28,843 bases of DNA from JARRJY01 sp037388705 (lineage in GTDB: Bacteria > Pseudomonadota > Gammaproteobacteria > UBA6429 > Thiohalophilaceae). Numbering within the stretch: the stretch's first letter is position 1; each line of letters starts with the position of its first letter. The notes below the pieces were generated by a model. The model was given only the letters and a program-made list of their open reading frames with translations, ran no database searches and was not told where the DNA came from. Positions 16,307 to 23,564 of the stretch are shown here, piece after piece. The translations under genes and the position numbers were made by a program. Location of the stretch: the NCBI GenBank assembly GCA_037388705.1, contig JARRJY010000036.1, positions 1 through 28,843 on the forward strand, read 5' to 3'.

Positions 16307-16336
16307 GCCGGGTTTAGCAAAACCCGGCTTTTTTTG
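16307..16336 (+). terminator. Rho-independent terminator of prkB
   Basis: Nine-base perfect arms (GCCGGGTTT / AAACCCGGC) with the loop AGCA are followed directly by seven T. This is a textbook terminator 27 bases after the prkB stop. Confidence 0.95.
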
Positions 16337-16417
16337 TTTCTATTCCTTTTGAGGGCTTTTCTCTGCATCTTCGCATGATAGGATCGGTCTCCCTGCAACT
16401 ATGAGACCTTGTAATAA

Positions 16418-17527
16418 ATGGACACATTCAGACTCGCACATGCCACCGGTGATGACTGGCAAACCATTACCCAGGACTGTATTCAACAGTTAGATGATTG
16501 CAGCGATGCCAACCTTGCCTTTGTTTATATCACCGATGCACTGGCAAGTGAACTGGGTGATATCCTGCGCTACCTGAAAGAACATACTGGCATTCCCCAT
16601 TGGATTGGTTCCATAGGGCAGGCAATCTGCTGTACCAATCATGAATACTACGAGCAACCGGCTATCGTACTCATGGCCGCCCAGTTTCCCGAAGACAGTT
16701 TCACCATCTTTCACCATGCAGAAGATACCCAACACCTGAAAACGGAAGACAACGATGCCTTTACCGGGGTACGCTTTGCGCTGATCCATGGAGACCCACG
16801 CAATGGCCAGCTTACAGAGCTGATTGAAAAGCTACCTGAACAACTGGGTAATGGATATCTTGCTGGTGGACTGACTTCATCAGCTTCCCATATGTACCAG
16901 ATCGCCGACTCCATCACCGAAGGACAAATATCGGGGGTCGTGTTTAACGATGATGTGCCGGTACTGACCGGATTAAGCCAGGGATGTTCACCCATTGGTC
17001 CTACCCATAACCTGACTGACTGTGATGCCCACATGGCTATTACTATTGATAACAAACCGGCACTGGATGTGTTCAAGCAGGACATTGGCGAAGTACTGGC
17101 ACGTGATATCGATCGTGCTGCCGGCTATATCTTTGCCGGCTTTCCCGTTAAAGGTAGTGATACCGGTGATTACCTGGTTCGTACTATTGTCGGTCTCAAC
17201 GAAGATCAGGGCATGCTGGCTATTGGCGAAAACATGAAACCCGGGACACAAATATTATTCTGTCGACGTGATGGACAAAGCGCCGTTGAAGATATGCAAC
17301 GCATGCTGGAAAACATTAAACAACGTCTTGGTAACCAGAAAGTAAAAGGTGCCCTGTACATTTCCTGCCTGGGTCGTGGCCAGGGGTTGTTTGGTGAAAA
17401 CTCCCGGGAGCTGAAAATGATTAGTGAGGTACTGGGTGATATCAGCCTGGTTGGTTTTTACGCCAACGGTGAAATTGCCGGTAACCAGCTTTATGGGTAT
17501 ACCGGTGTGCTGACACTATTTGTATAG
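16418..17527 (+). CDS. FIST domain protein (FIST_N and FIST_C)
   Basis: FIST proteins are predicted small-ligand sensors, often linked to signal transduction; this one has no attached output domain. The N-terminal half (about 30-215) has the FIST_N features LAFVYITDAL, HWIGSIGQAICC, YYEQPAIVLMAAQFP and YLAGGLTSSASHMYQIAD. The C-terminal half (about 220-355) is FIST_C-like, with GEVLARDIDRAAGYIFAGFP, YLVRTIVGLNEDQGMLAIGE, GALYISCLGRGQGLFGENSRE and GFYANGEIAGNQLYGYTG. The 369-residue length suits a stand-alone FIST protein. No Shine-Dalgarno is seen; a 6-base inverted repeat GGTCTC/GAGACC (16386-16408) lies just upstream. It heads a tight cluster with the next three genes. Ligand unknown. Confidence 0.85.
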   Translation: MDTFRLAHATGDDWQTITQDCIQQLDDCSDANLAFVYITDALASELGDILRYLKEHTGIPHWIGSIGQAICCTNHEYYEQPAIVLMAAQFPEDSFTIFHHAEDTQHLKTEDNDAFTGVRFALIHGDPRNGQLTELIEKLPEQLGNGYLAGGLTSSASHMYQIADSITEGQISGVVFNDDVPVLTGLSQGCSPIGPTHNLTDCDAHMAITIDNKPALDVFKQDIGEVLARDIDRAAGYIFAGFPVKGSDTGDYLVRTIVGLNEDQGMLAIGENMKPGTQILFCRRDGQSAVEDMQRMLENIKQRLGNQKVKGALYISCLGRGQGLFGENSRELKMISEVLGDISLVGFYANGEIAGNQLYGYTGVLTLFV

Positions 17528-17530
17528 AAT

Positions 17531-17761
17531 ATGACAATGAACTGGCTTGATAAAATTCCGACTACTACATTATTACTTGTAGCCCTGACATTGGGGCTGG
17601 CTCCGTTTACGCCGGAACCCCATGTATGGGAAAAACTGAAAATGCTTTCATCAGGGACCCTGACTCGCCCGCTTGATATTTTTGATCTATTTTTACATGG
17701 GACACCCTGGATTTTACTCATTATGAAAATACTCAGAAATGCCACAAAGCAATCATCATAA
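17531..17761 (+). CDS. Small conserved-looking membrane protein (76 aa)
   Basis: Two hydrophobic segments (about residues 9-27 and 50-70) flank a polar loop with FTPEPHVWEKLKML and RPLDIFDLFLHGTPW. I recall similar short proteins being labelled as RND-transporter related in databases, but the sequence gives no reason to assign transport activity, so it is best called an uncharacterised two-helix inner-membrane protein. The start at 17531 is three bases after the FIST stop, with a second ATG at 17537; translational coupling would explain the missing Shine-Dalgarno. Its last 23 bases overlap the next gene in another frame. The context suggests it works with the FIST protein and the CxxC protein. 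Confidence 0.75.
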   Translation: MTMNWLDKIPTTTLLLVALTLGLAPFTPEPHVWEKLKMLSSGTLTRPLDIFDLFLHGTPWILLIMKILRNATKQSS

Positions 17762-18128
17762 AACTAAAATCATATTCGTTTACAATGCCGATAGCGGCTT
17801 GTTTAATACCCTTACAGATATTGGCCATAAAGTATTTTCACCCCAGACCTATAACTGCCCGCTTTGTGACTTAACGCATGGCTACTTCTCCATGCGTAAA
17901 GAATGGAGTGAATTCCTTCACGGGCTGGATCACGAACTGGAGTTTTTACACCGGGACGAGTTCATCAGGAAATACCCGGACTTAAGTCATACCCTGCTAC
18001 CTGTTATATTCATAGAAACTGATCATATACTAACTACCCTGCTTGATGATGTTGCTTTGCGGCAGTGCAAGGACATTGATCAGCTAAAAATTAATATCAG
18101 GGAACAACTGGAAGAACATCATTTATAG
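17739..18128 (+). CDS. Uncharacterised protein with a CPLC motif (129 aa)
   Basis: A soluble protein with an N-terminal strand-like segment KIIFVYNADSGLFNTLTDIG and then NCPLCDLTHG (Cys40, Cys43), followed by a helical region MRKEWSEFLHGL and a C-terminal TLLPVIFIETD segment. The paired cysteines next to a His suggest metal binding or redox activity, but the fold is not one I can name. I recall relatives carrying a GTPase label; no Walker A motif is present here, so I do not adopt it. The gene overlaps its upstream neighbour by 23 bases and is followed after seven bases by the Tas-type reductase, so it is in the middle of an operon. Confidence 0.75.
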   Translation: MPQSNHHKTKIIFVYNADSGLFNTLTDIGHKVFSPQTYNCPLCDLTHGYFSMRKEWSEFLHGLDHELEFLHRDEFIRKYPDLSHTLLPVIFIETDHILTTLLDDVALRQCKDIDQLKINIREQLEEHHL

Positions 18129-18135
18129 ATAAATT

Positions 18136-19176
18136 ATGGAATACAGAGAACTTGGAAATACTGGCATTGATGTCAGTGTAATTTGCCTGGGCACCATGAC
18201 CTGGGGTGAACAAAATACGCGTGACGAAGCTTTTGTACAAATGGACTACGCCCTCGAACAGGGAGTGAATTTTTTTGATACTGCCGAGCTGTATTCCATA
18301 CCACCAAGGGCCGAAACCTATGGCAGCACCGAAAAAATTATCGGTGAATGGTTCAGGGCACGAGGTCAACGGGACAGGATTATTCTGGCATCCAAGATTG
18401 CCGGCCCCGGAGAAAACTGGATACCACATATTCGTGATGGCAAAACAAAGTTTAATAAGGCCAATATTGAAAAAGCCGTGAATGACAGTTTACAGCGTCT
18501 GCAGACCGATTATATCGATCTTTACCAACTTCACTGGCCGGAACGAAATACTAATTTCTTCGGTCAACTTGGCTACACGGCAACTTCAGATCATTTTACC
18601 CCTATCGTGGAAACCCTCGAAGCATTACAGGAACATGTTACTGCCGGCAAGATACGTTATATAGGTTTATCCAATGAAACACCCTGGGGGGTAATGTCTT
18701 TTTTAAGGATCGCCGAGGAACTTGGCCTGCCCAAACTTGTAAGTATACAGAACCCCTATAACCTGTTAAACAGAAGTTACGAAGTTGGTCTGGCTGAGAT
18801 ATCCTGGCGTGAGCAATGTGGTTTACTGGCCTATTCACCACTTGGTTTCGGGGTGCTATCAGGAAAATATTTAAACAACCATAACCCTGAAGGTGCTCGC
18901 ATTACCAGGTGGCCAGACTACACCCGCTATTCTAATCCGCAAGCTATCAGTGCGACAGAAAAATATGTGTTACTGGCGAAAAAACACGACCTGGACCCGG
19001 TACAAATGGCGCTGGCGTTTGTTAACACAAGGCCATTTTTAACCAGTACCATTATAGGTGCGACCAGCATGAAACAATTAGAAACAAATATTAACAGTAT
19101 TGAGATTAAATTATCTGACGAAGCACTTGATGATATTGAAGCGGTGCATCAGGAAATATCTAACCCCAGCCCATAA
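18136..19176 (+). CDS. tas: Aldo/keto reductase, Tas type
   Basis: This is an NADPH-dependent oxidoreductase of the aldo/keto reductase superfamily. It closely follows E. coli Tas in layout and length (346 residues each): LGTMTWGEQNTRDEA, GVNFFDTAELY, SIPPRAETYGSTE, QTDYIDLYQLHWPERNTNFFG, GKIRYIGLSNETPWG, SIQNPYNLLNRSYEVGLAE, LLAYSPLGFGVLSGKYL and the ending DDIEAVHQEISNPSP. The catalytic tetrad is intact: Asp48, Tyr53, Lys87 and His133. E. coli Tas was found through a tyrosine-auxotrophy phenotype, but its natural substrate is unclear. It starts seven bases after the CxxC-protein gene, the last member of the FIST-headed cluster. Assignment to the family is secure. Confidence 0.92.
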   Translation: MEYRELGNTGIDVSVICLGTMTWGEQNTRDEAFVQMDYALEQGVNFFDTAELYSIPPRAETYGSTEKIIGEWFRARGQRDRIILASKIAGPGENWIPHIRDGKTKFNKANIEKAVNDSLQRLQTDYIDLYQLHWPERNTNFFGQLGYTATSDHFTPIVETLEALQEHVTAGKIRYIGLSNETPWGVMSFLRIAEELGLPKLVSIQNPYNLLNRSYEVGLAEISWREQCGLLAYSPLGFGVLSGKYLNNHNPEGARITRWPDYTRYSNPQAISATEKYVLLAKKHDLDPVQMALAFVNTRPFLTSTIIGATSMKQLETNINSIEIKLSDEALDDIEAVHQEISNPSP

Positions 19177-19245
19177 TATCCTGTTAGCTGACATGCTATA
19201 GTCAGCTGGTAAATCATAAAGGGTGTAAATAAGGAAGTTACTAAA

Positions 19246-19503
19246 GTGATTGAATTAGCTCATCATCTCTGGGTAGATATAGTTCATATCGCTAACTCGA
19301 TACTGGCAGGAACATGGATTGAAATAATATTAACTCTTCTGGGTATAACCGGGGCAATGTTTACCGTTCAGCAGATCCACAGCAGGCTGAAAAATTCATC
19401 ATTATTATTATCTGTAGTGACAAAGGTAGCCCTGCTTATCGCTACAATATTCTGGCTGTCGCTGATGATTGCTGTCGTGTTAATAACTTTTGTTAATTCC
19501 TAG
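19246..19503 (+). CDS. Small membrane protein (85 aa), GTG start
   Basis: I do not recognise this protein. It starts with GTG at 19246, supported by AAGGAA 9 bases upstream. Two hydrophobic helices are visible, about residues 23-41 (IEIILTLLGITGAMFTV) and 56-82 (VVTKVALLIATIFWLSLMI), joined by a short polar loop QQIHSRLKNSS. It is probably an inner-membrane protein. It follows tas by about 70 bases, with a 7-base hairpin (AGCTGAC/GTCAGCT at 19186-19207) in between, and precedes the DUF523 gene by 69 bases, so it may be its own unit or belong to either neighbour. Confidence 0.7.
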   Translation: MIELAHHLWVDIVHIANSILAGTWIEIILTLLGITGAMFTVQQIHSRLKNSSLLLSVVTKVALLIATIFWLSLMIAVVLITFVNS

Positions 19504-19572
19504 TTTCGTAAGTAAAATCAAGACAATGTTATTCAACGTAAAACAGGAATATCCTCCAGGTGTATTAAAGTA

Positions 19573-20520
19573 ATGTCGAATAAGAAAATACAGATTGGTA
19601 TAAGCAGCTGCTTACTGGGCCACGAAGTCCGCTATGATGGTGGCCACAAACGACATAGTTATATCGAATCTACCCTCGGCCAGCACTTTGAATTCATACC
19701 TTTCTGTCCGGAAGTCGATATCGGTATGGGAATTCCGCGTGCACCGATACGCCTTGAATGGATTGATGAGCAAATCCACTGTGTTGGTGTAAAAGATCCT
19801 CGGCAGGATGTCACGGAACGTCTGAAAAAAAGTGCTGACAAACAACAATACTGGCAACAGGATATTTGCGGTTATATCCTGAAAAAGGACTCGCCAAGCT
19901 GCGGCATGGAACGCGTTAAACTTTATAAAAACAACATGCCGGAACGTACCGGGCAGGGAATATATGCTGCCCGGATGATGCAAAACTTTCCAAACCTGCC
20001 GGTTGAAGAAGAAGGCCGTCTGGGTGATGCCAGGCTACGTGAAAACTTTATTAAGCGAGTTTATGTGTATGCGCGATGGAAGGACATGCAGACCGGGGGA
20101 ATAAACCCAAAGGCATTAACAGATTTTCACGCTCAACATAAACTTATTATCATGAGTCACAATCAGAATGATGTGCGAAAACTGGGAAGATTACTCGCCG
20201 ATCTAAACCAGGATAATGTTGAAATGATAGCCGAACAATACCTGGGACAATTGATGGATTCACTCAAAATAATCGCTACCCGGGGTAATCACGTCAATGT
20301 ACTTCAACATATACAGGGTTACCTGAAAAAAGAGCTGGATAGTGATGACAAGCTTGAATTAAGTGAAACTATAGAACGTTATAGTAAGGGTGAGCTACCT
20401 TTGATCGTACCCGTAACCTTACTTAAACATCATTTTCGTAAAAGCCCGGATCCGTATATTAATAATTCTTTTTATATGACACCGCATCCCCGGGAGTTAA
20501 GTTTGCTCAACAGCATCTGA
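19573..20520 (+). CDS. DUF523 (TudS-like)-DUF1722 two-domain protein
   Basis: Residues 5-150 form a DUF523 domain. Three conserved cysteines are present in ISSCLLG (Cys13), PFCPEVDIGMG (Cys45) and DSPSCGMERV (Cys110). In characterised DUF523 members (TudS, thiouracil desulfidase) three cysteines bind a [4Fe-4S] cluster that removes sulfur from thiouracil. Residues about 190-305 form a DUF1722 domain (HNQNDVRKLGRLLAD, LPLIVPVTLLKHHFRK, YMTPHPREL). The combination corresponds to the YbgA-type proteins often found beside photolyase genes; no photolyase is near here. The 315-residue length is usual. Sulfur-related nucleobase salvage or repair is a reasonable but unproven guess. Confidence 0.85.
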   Translation: MSNKKIQIGISSCLLGHEVRYDGGHKRHSYIESTLGQHFEFIPFCPEVDIGMGIPRAPIRLEWIDEQIHCVGVKDPRQDVTERLKKSADKQQYWQQDICGYILKKDSPSCGMERVKLYKNNMPERTGQGIYAARMMQNFPNLPVEEEGRLGDARLRENFIKRVYVYARWKDMQTGGINPKALTDFHAQHKLIIMSHNQNDVRKLGRLLADLNQDNVEMIAEQYLGQLMDSLKIIATRGNHVNVLQHIQGYLKKELDSDDKLELSETIERYSKGELPLIVPVTLLKHHFRKSPDPYINNSFYMTPHPRELSLLNSI

Positions 20521-20596
20521 TCTGATTTTCCCGGAATTACAGTACAGTGTTTTCAGTCACCCTGTAAGGAATGAAATTATTAAAAAGAATCAGGGA

Positions 20597-21727
20597 TTAT
20601 TTAACCAGGTCTTTCGCCATGGTCTGTATACCGCCATTCAAAACACTGGCGTTATAACCATGTTGCCTTAAAAGAAATGCCGCGGCTGAACTTCGTTTAC
20701 CCGTGCCGCAATAGCAAATATAATGAGTATCCTTATCAAGTTCATCCAGACGCATGCGCAATTCATGCAGGGGGATATTGATTGCCTTGGGTAGTTTGCT
20801 GAAATGATATTCCTTGGCATGCCTCACATCCAGCCAGACGGCTTTTTTATTCAGCGTCTGCACCCGCGCATCATCCGGGGCAATACGATCAACCAGTGGT
20901 TCTTTTAACAAGGCATCAAAGTCTGCCTTGGATAGACGCATGATGTTGCCATCAGTCATCATGGTAACAGAAGCGTTACGCTTACTTTCTGAAATCAGTG
21001 CCTCTTCACCAAAACTGGTACCCGCATCCAGCCTGGCCAGTTCAATAATACGGGTTACCCTGGCCTGTCCTTCCGTTAACACGTAATAGTAATCACCCGC
21101 TTCACCCTGCCTGACAATGACATCACCTTTCTTCACATCCATGGATTCCATTTTTTCCAGCAAGGGTTTAATGTTGGCTGGTGGCATTGATTTAAATGCC
21201 ATGATATGGCGCATCTTACGAATCCAGCCTTTATCTCCTTCCGTCGCTTCCCTGAATTCCTGGTATGGCGGAACTTGTTGAGTGGCTTCAGCCTGTTTTT
21301 CGTCAGCACCACTTTCTGCAGCCTTGCCTGGCTCATTAACCGGGGGGACATTTTCTGAGACTGCCAGTTGATCCCACGTCATCATGTAATCAAGCACGCT
21401 GTTATCAAAACGTAATACCTTAACTTTACTTAAAGCGAAGCAGGATGTCTGGCGTGGCTGGCTGTCATCCAGTGGAAACTTGGCCGGTTCACTTCCGGCC
21501 GAAATTACAATATCGATACTGCCATCTGAAGATTTTATCTGTACATCACCCTCAACCAGGTAAACAGTCTGACCATCGATGTCACCTTCACTAAACAGGT
21601 TAACACCCATGTTTAGATCTTCCATGAACGTAAGCCCGGCAAGTTCGGCAAGACGCTCATTCGACAAGGTCGAAAGTGGCTCAAATTTTTTTAAGACTTC
21701 GATATTTAGAGGCTTGTTGTCATCCAT
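20597..21727 (-). CDS. Two cyclic-nucleotide-binding-like domains fused to a rhodanese domain
   Basis: Domain order (numbered from the GTG just upstream): a degenerate CNB domain at about 14-115, an acidic, Ala/Glu-rich linker at about 120-165, a second, better CNB domain at about 170-270 with GDVIVRQGEAGDYYYVLTEG and the phosphate-binding segment FGEEALISESKRNASV (Glu242, Arg251), then a rhodanese domain at about 285-377 with WLDVRHAKEYHFSKLPKAIN and the active-site loop CGTGKRS (Cys341). Rhodaneses carry persulfide sulfur on this Cys. The fusion suggests a soluble sulfur-transfer enzyme gated by a bound ligand. The start at ATG 21727 is chosen; GTG 21730 directly before it is possible. It has its own upstream region of about 200 bases. 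Confidence 0.88.
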   Translation of the reverse strand: MDDNKPLNIEVLKKFEPLSTLSNERLAELAGLTFMEDLNMGVNLFSEGDIDGQTVYLVEGDVQIKSSDGSIDIVISAGSEPAKFPLDDSQPRQTSCFALSKVKVLRFDNSVLDYMMTWDQLAVSENVPPVNEPGKAAESGADEKQAEATQQVPPYQEFREATEGDKGWIRKMRHIMAFKSMPPANIKPLLEKMESMDVKKGDVIVRQGEAGDYYYVLTEGQARVTRIIELARLDAGTSFGEEALISESKRNASVTMMTDGNIMRLSKADFDALLKEPLVDRIAPDDARVQTLNKKAVWLDVRHAKEYHFSKLPKAINIPLHELRMRLDELDKDTHYICYCGTGKRSSAAAFLLRQHGYNASVLNGGIQTMAKDLVK

Positions 21728-21895
21728 CACTTCGTTCTTATATTATATTTAGCGGGAATAAATATGCTCACAGCCCTGTCAGGAAAATATCCAGAACTAC
21801 ATATTATATATTTTCCAGGAAAAAGCGAACTGATAGTAATAACGAAATACAGGGTGAACTGTTAACCCTATCACAAATAAAACTTAATCATATCC

Positions 21896-21917
21896 CAGGC
21901 TTATAATAAAAAGCCTG
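21896..21917 (-). terminator. Hairpin downstream of the SH3b-protein gene
   Basis: Seven-base perfect arms (CAGGCTT / AAGCCTG) with an AT-only 8-base loop lie about 10 bases after the stop of the minus-strand gene at 21927. The position fits a terminator, but no T run follows on the minus strand, so it may be weak. Confidence 0.4.
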
Positions 21918-21926
21918 TGCATCAGG

Positions 21927-22508
21927 TTATATTCTCAGCCCGCCCAGGCGTTTCATGGACTGTTGCCGGTTCCATTGCACGCCACCGGCAAATGCGCCAA
22001 CGAGCACCACCAGTAGTACCAGTAACCACCAGTACCAGGTACTTTTTGACTGTTGCTGGTTTGCAATTGATTTGGCCTGTAGGGACTGTAATCGAGAACG
22101 TTCTTCCTTTAGTTCCTCAACCTGAACCTTCAGACTGTTATTAGTGCCCTCGAGAGAGGAAATCGTTTCCTCCATTTCTTTTACCCTGGCAGATAATGTA
22201 GTTTGTTTCTCCTGCATTTCCTGCAGGGTAATAATGGCCGGTGGTTTTTCAACGACATAAATGTCTTTTATCCAGCCAGTCAAACCGTCTTCTGTCTTAA
22301 TTTTCCTGAAACCTTGTTGTCTATCCAGCACTTCCAGTTTCATACCGGTTTTAACTACACCGACCGGGGCATAGGCATTATCCGGTTCTGGTCGTACGCC
22401 GACTCGCAGCTGATCACTCACGTACACTGTTTCTGCAGCTGCAGTAAAACTGTTACACAGTATCAGGATAAGTAATATGAAAAGTTGTTTTGTTCTGATC
22501 ATGTTCAT
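21927..22508 (-). CDS. SH3b / coiled-coil / C-terminal anchor protein (TIGR04211, YgiM-like)
   Basis: This is an envelope protein with a signal peptide (about 1-25, ending TAAA), a bacterial SH3 domain (about 27-87, with VSDQLRVGVRPEPDNAYAPVG, GMKLEVLDRQQGFRKIKTEDG and GWIKDIYV), a coiled coil (about 95-148, EEL/SLEGTNNSLK-type heptads) and a C-terminal helix (WWLLVLLVVLVGAFAGGV) with a basic tail. This matches the YgiM-like SH3 domain family found in many gammaproteobacteria, whose role is unknown. SH3b domains often contact peptidoglycan. ATG 22508 and ATG 22502 are both possible starts; neither has a good Shine-Dalgarno. A 6-base hairpin (AGGACT/AGTCCT, 22525-22544) lies in the leader close to the start. 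Confidence 0.85.
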   Translation of the reverse strand: MNMIRTKQLFILLILILCNSFTAAAETVYVSDQLRVGVRPEPDNAYAPVGVVKTGMKLEVLDRQQGFRKIKTEDGLTGWIKDIYVVEKPPAIITLQEMQEKQTTLSARVKEMEETISSLEGTNNSLKVQVEELKEERSRLQSLQAKSIANQQQSKSTWYWWLLVLLVVLVGAFAGGVQWNRQQSMKRLGGLRI

Positions 22509-22604
22509 TCAGGAATCCCAATTCAGGACTGCGAGAAGAGTCCTTATTTTTAATATAATTTTTATCATATTATGCCCCGGATATCGGCATACTTTACTTG
22601 GTCT

Positions 22605-22973
22605 TTAAAGAAAATTCTTCTGTTCAGGGTCTAATTCCACAAAAATGCGATCTGAATCAAGCCTATATTTTAATTTTTTCAATTTTTGACCTGCACAGGG
22701 CCCGTGTATACACAGGCCATCATGAAATTCAAAAATTGCACCATGGATACTGCACTGGATATATCTTTCGTCATAACTTAAAAACTGATCCGGCTGCCAG
22801 TTAAGGCTGGCTCCTGTATGAGGGCACTGATTTAAATACACAGAAACCCCACCTTTATACCGAACAACAAAACCATCAATATTATGACCATGCTGTTCCA
22901 GGCTAAATGCCTTACTTCCTGGAGAATCGAGCTCTTCAAGTGAACAAATAAAATATTCGTTAGCTGTACTCAT
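22605..22973 (-). CDS. Rieske [2Fe-2S] ferredoxin-like protein
   Basis: A single-domain, probably soluble electron carrier. The two Rieske cluster boxes are clear: NQCPHTGASL (Cys50, His52) and QCSIHGAIFE (Cys74, His77), with the C-x-H and C-x-x-H ligand pattern and 21 residues between Cys52-side and second box, and FEFHDGLCIHGPCAG following as in ferredoxin-type members. The 122-residue length and the lack of a signal peptide or membrane helix set it apart from cytochrome bc1 Rieske proteins; it resembles dioxygenase ferredoxin components or NirD-like proteins, but no partner oxygenase or reductase is nearby. No terminator is apparent before the SH3b gene, about 95 bases downstream. Confidence 0.9.
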   Translation of the reverse strand: MSTANEYFICSLEELDSPGSKAFSLEQHGHNIDGFVVRYKGGVSVYLNQCPHTGASLNWQPDQFLSYDERYIQCSIHGAIFEFHDGLCIHGPCAGQKLKKLKYRLDSDRIFVELDPEQKNFL

Positions 22974-22989
22974 AAAAAAATAATAAAAT

Positions 22990-23018
22990 AGAAAAAATCA
23001 GAAAAATGCTTGTATAAT
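22990..23018 (+). promoter_or_regulatory. Candidate promoter of the HU-like gene
   Basis: A consensus -10 box TATAAT is at 23013-23018. The -35 region is A-rich and weak (AGAAAA at 22990-22995, 17 bases away), with A tracts upstream that could act as an UP element. A 6-base inverted repeat TTATTG/CAATAA (23043-23057) follows in the leader and could be an operator. Confidence 0.45.
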
Positions 23019-23110
23019 AGGTTTAAATCTATTTACATTATGTTATTGTACCAATAATCCAGTTATTAATAAGTAATTTATAACTCAACAAAAATACTTC
23101 AGGAGCAATC

Positions 23111-23503
23111 ATGGCCGCTAAAAAGAAAGCCAAGAAAAAAGCAGCAAAGAAAAAAGCTGCTAAAAAAGCCGCACCAGCGAAAAAAATCAAAGCAATCAAG
23201 GAGCCAATGACAAAATCAGCTCTCTACACTGAAATTGCAGACCGTACCGAGCTAAAAAAGAAAGATGTTGTACGTGTTTTCGAAGAACTGACTGACATTA
23301 TCCACGCACATATCAAACGTAACGGTGCAGGCGTATTCACTGTACCTGGTTTGATGAAAGTCAAAACAGTACGCAAACCCGCAACTAAAGCTCGCAAAGG
23401 TATTAATCCATTCACCGGCGAACCAACTATCTTCAAGGCAAAACCAGCCCGTACAGTTGTAAAAGTTCAGCCTCTGAAAGCATTGAAAGACATGGCCCAG
23501 TAG
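23111..23503 (+). CDS. HU-family DNA-binding protein with a lysine/alanine-rich N-terminal tail
   Basis: Residues 1-32 are almost entirely Lys and Ala (KKKAKKKAAKKKAAKKAA), like a histone H1 tail. Residues 33-128 match the HU/IHF fold: MTKSALYTEIADRTELKKKDV, VFEELTDIIHAHIKRNGAGVF, VPGLMKVKTVRKPATKARKG, the DNA-binding arm NPFTGEPTIFKAKPA and the ending VKVQPLKALKDM. It should be a nucleoid-associated protein that bends DNA, with the tail adding non-specific charge contacts. An excellent AGGAGC Shine-Dalgarno precedes the ATG, and a strong terminator follows, so it is a single-gene transcript. The codons here and the strong signals suggest high expression. Confidence 0.93.
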   Translation: MAAKKKAKKKAAKKKAAKKAAPAKKIKAIKEPMTKSALYTEIADRTELKKKDVVRVFEELTDIIHAHIKRNGAGVFTVPGLMKVKTVRKPATKARKGINPFTGEPTIFKAKPARTVVKVQPLKALKDMAQ

Positions 23504-23526
23504 TACCAGGTCATCGTGCATAAAGG

Positions 23527-23557
23527 CCCTCTGGCAGAAATGTCAGGGGGTTTTTAT
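23527..23557 (+). terminator. Terminator of the HU-like gene
   Basis: A 10-base stem (CCCTCTGGCA / TGTCAGGGGG, with two G-T pairs) with a GAAA tetraloop is followed by TTTTTATT. It ends just before the convergent HAD hydrolase gene. Confidence 0.88.
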
Positions 23558-23564
23558 TATCTGG

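Noticed and set aside
17739..18128. GTPase label for the CPLC protein
   Set aside because: No P-loop or other G-motif is present in the sequence.
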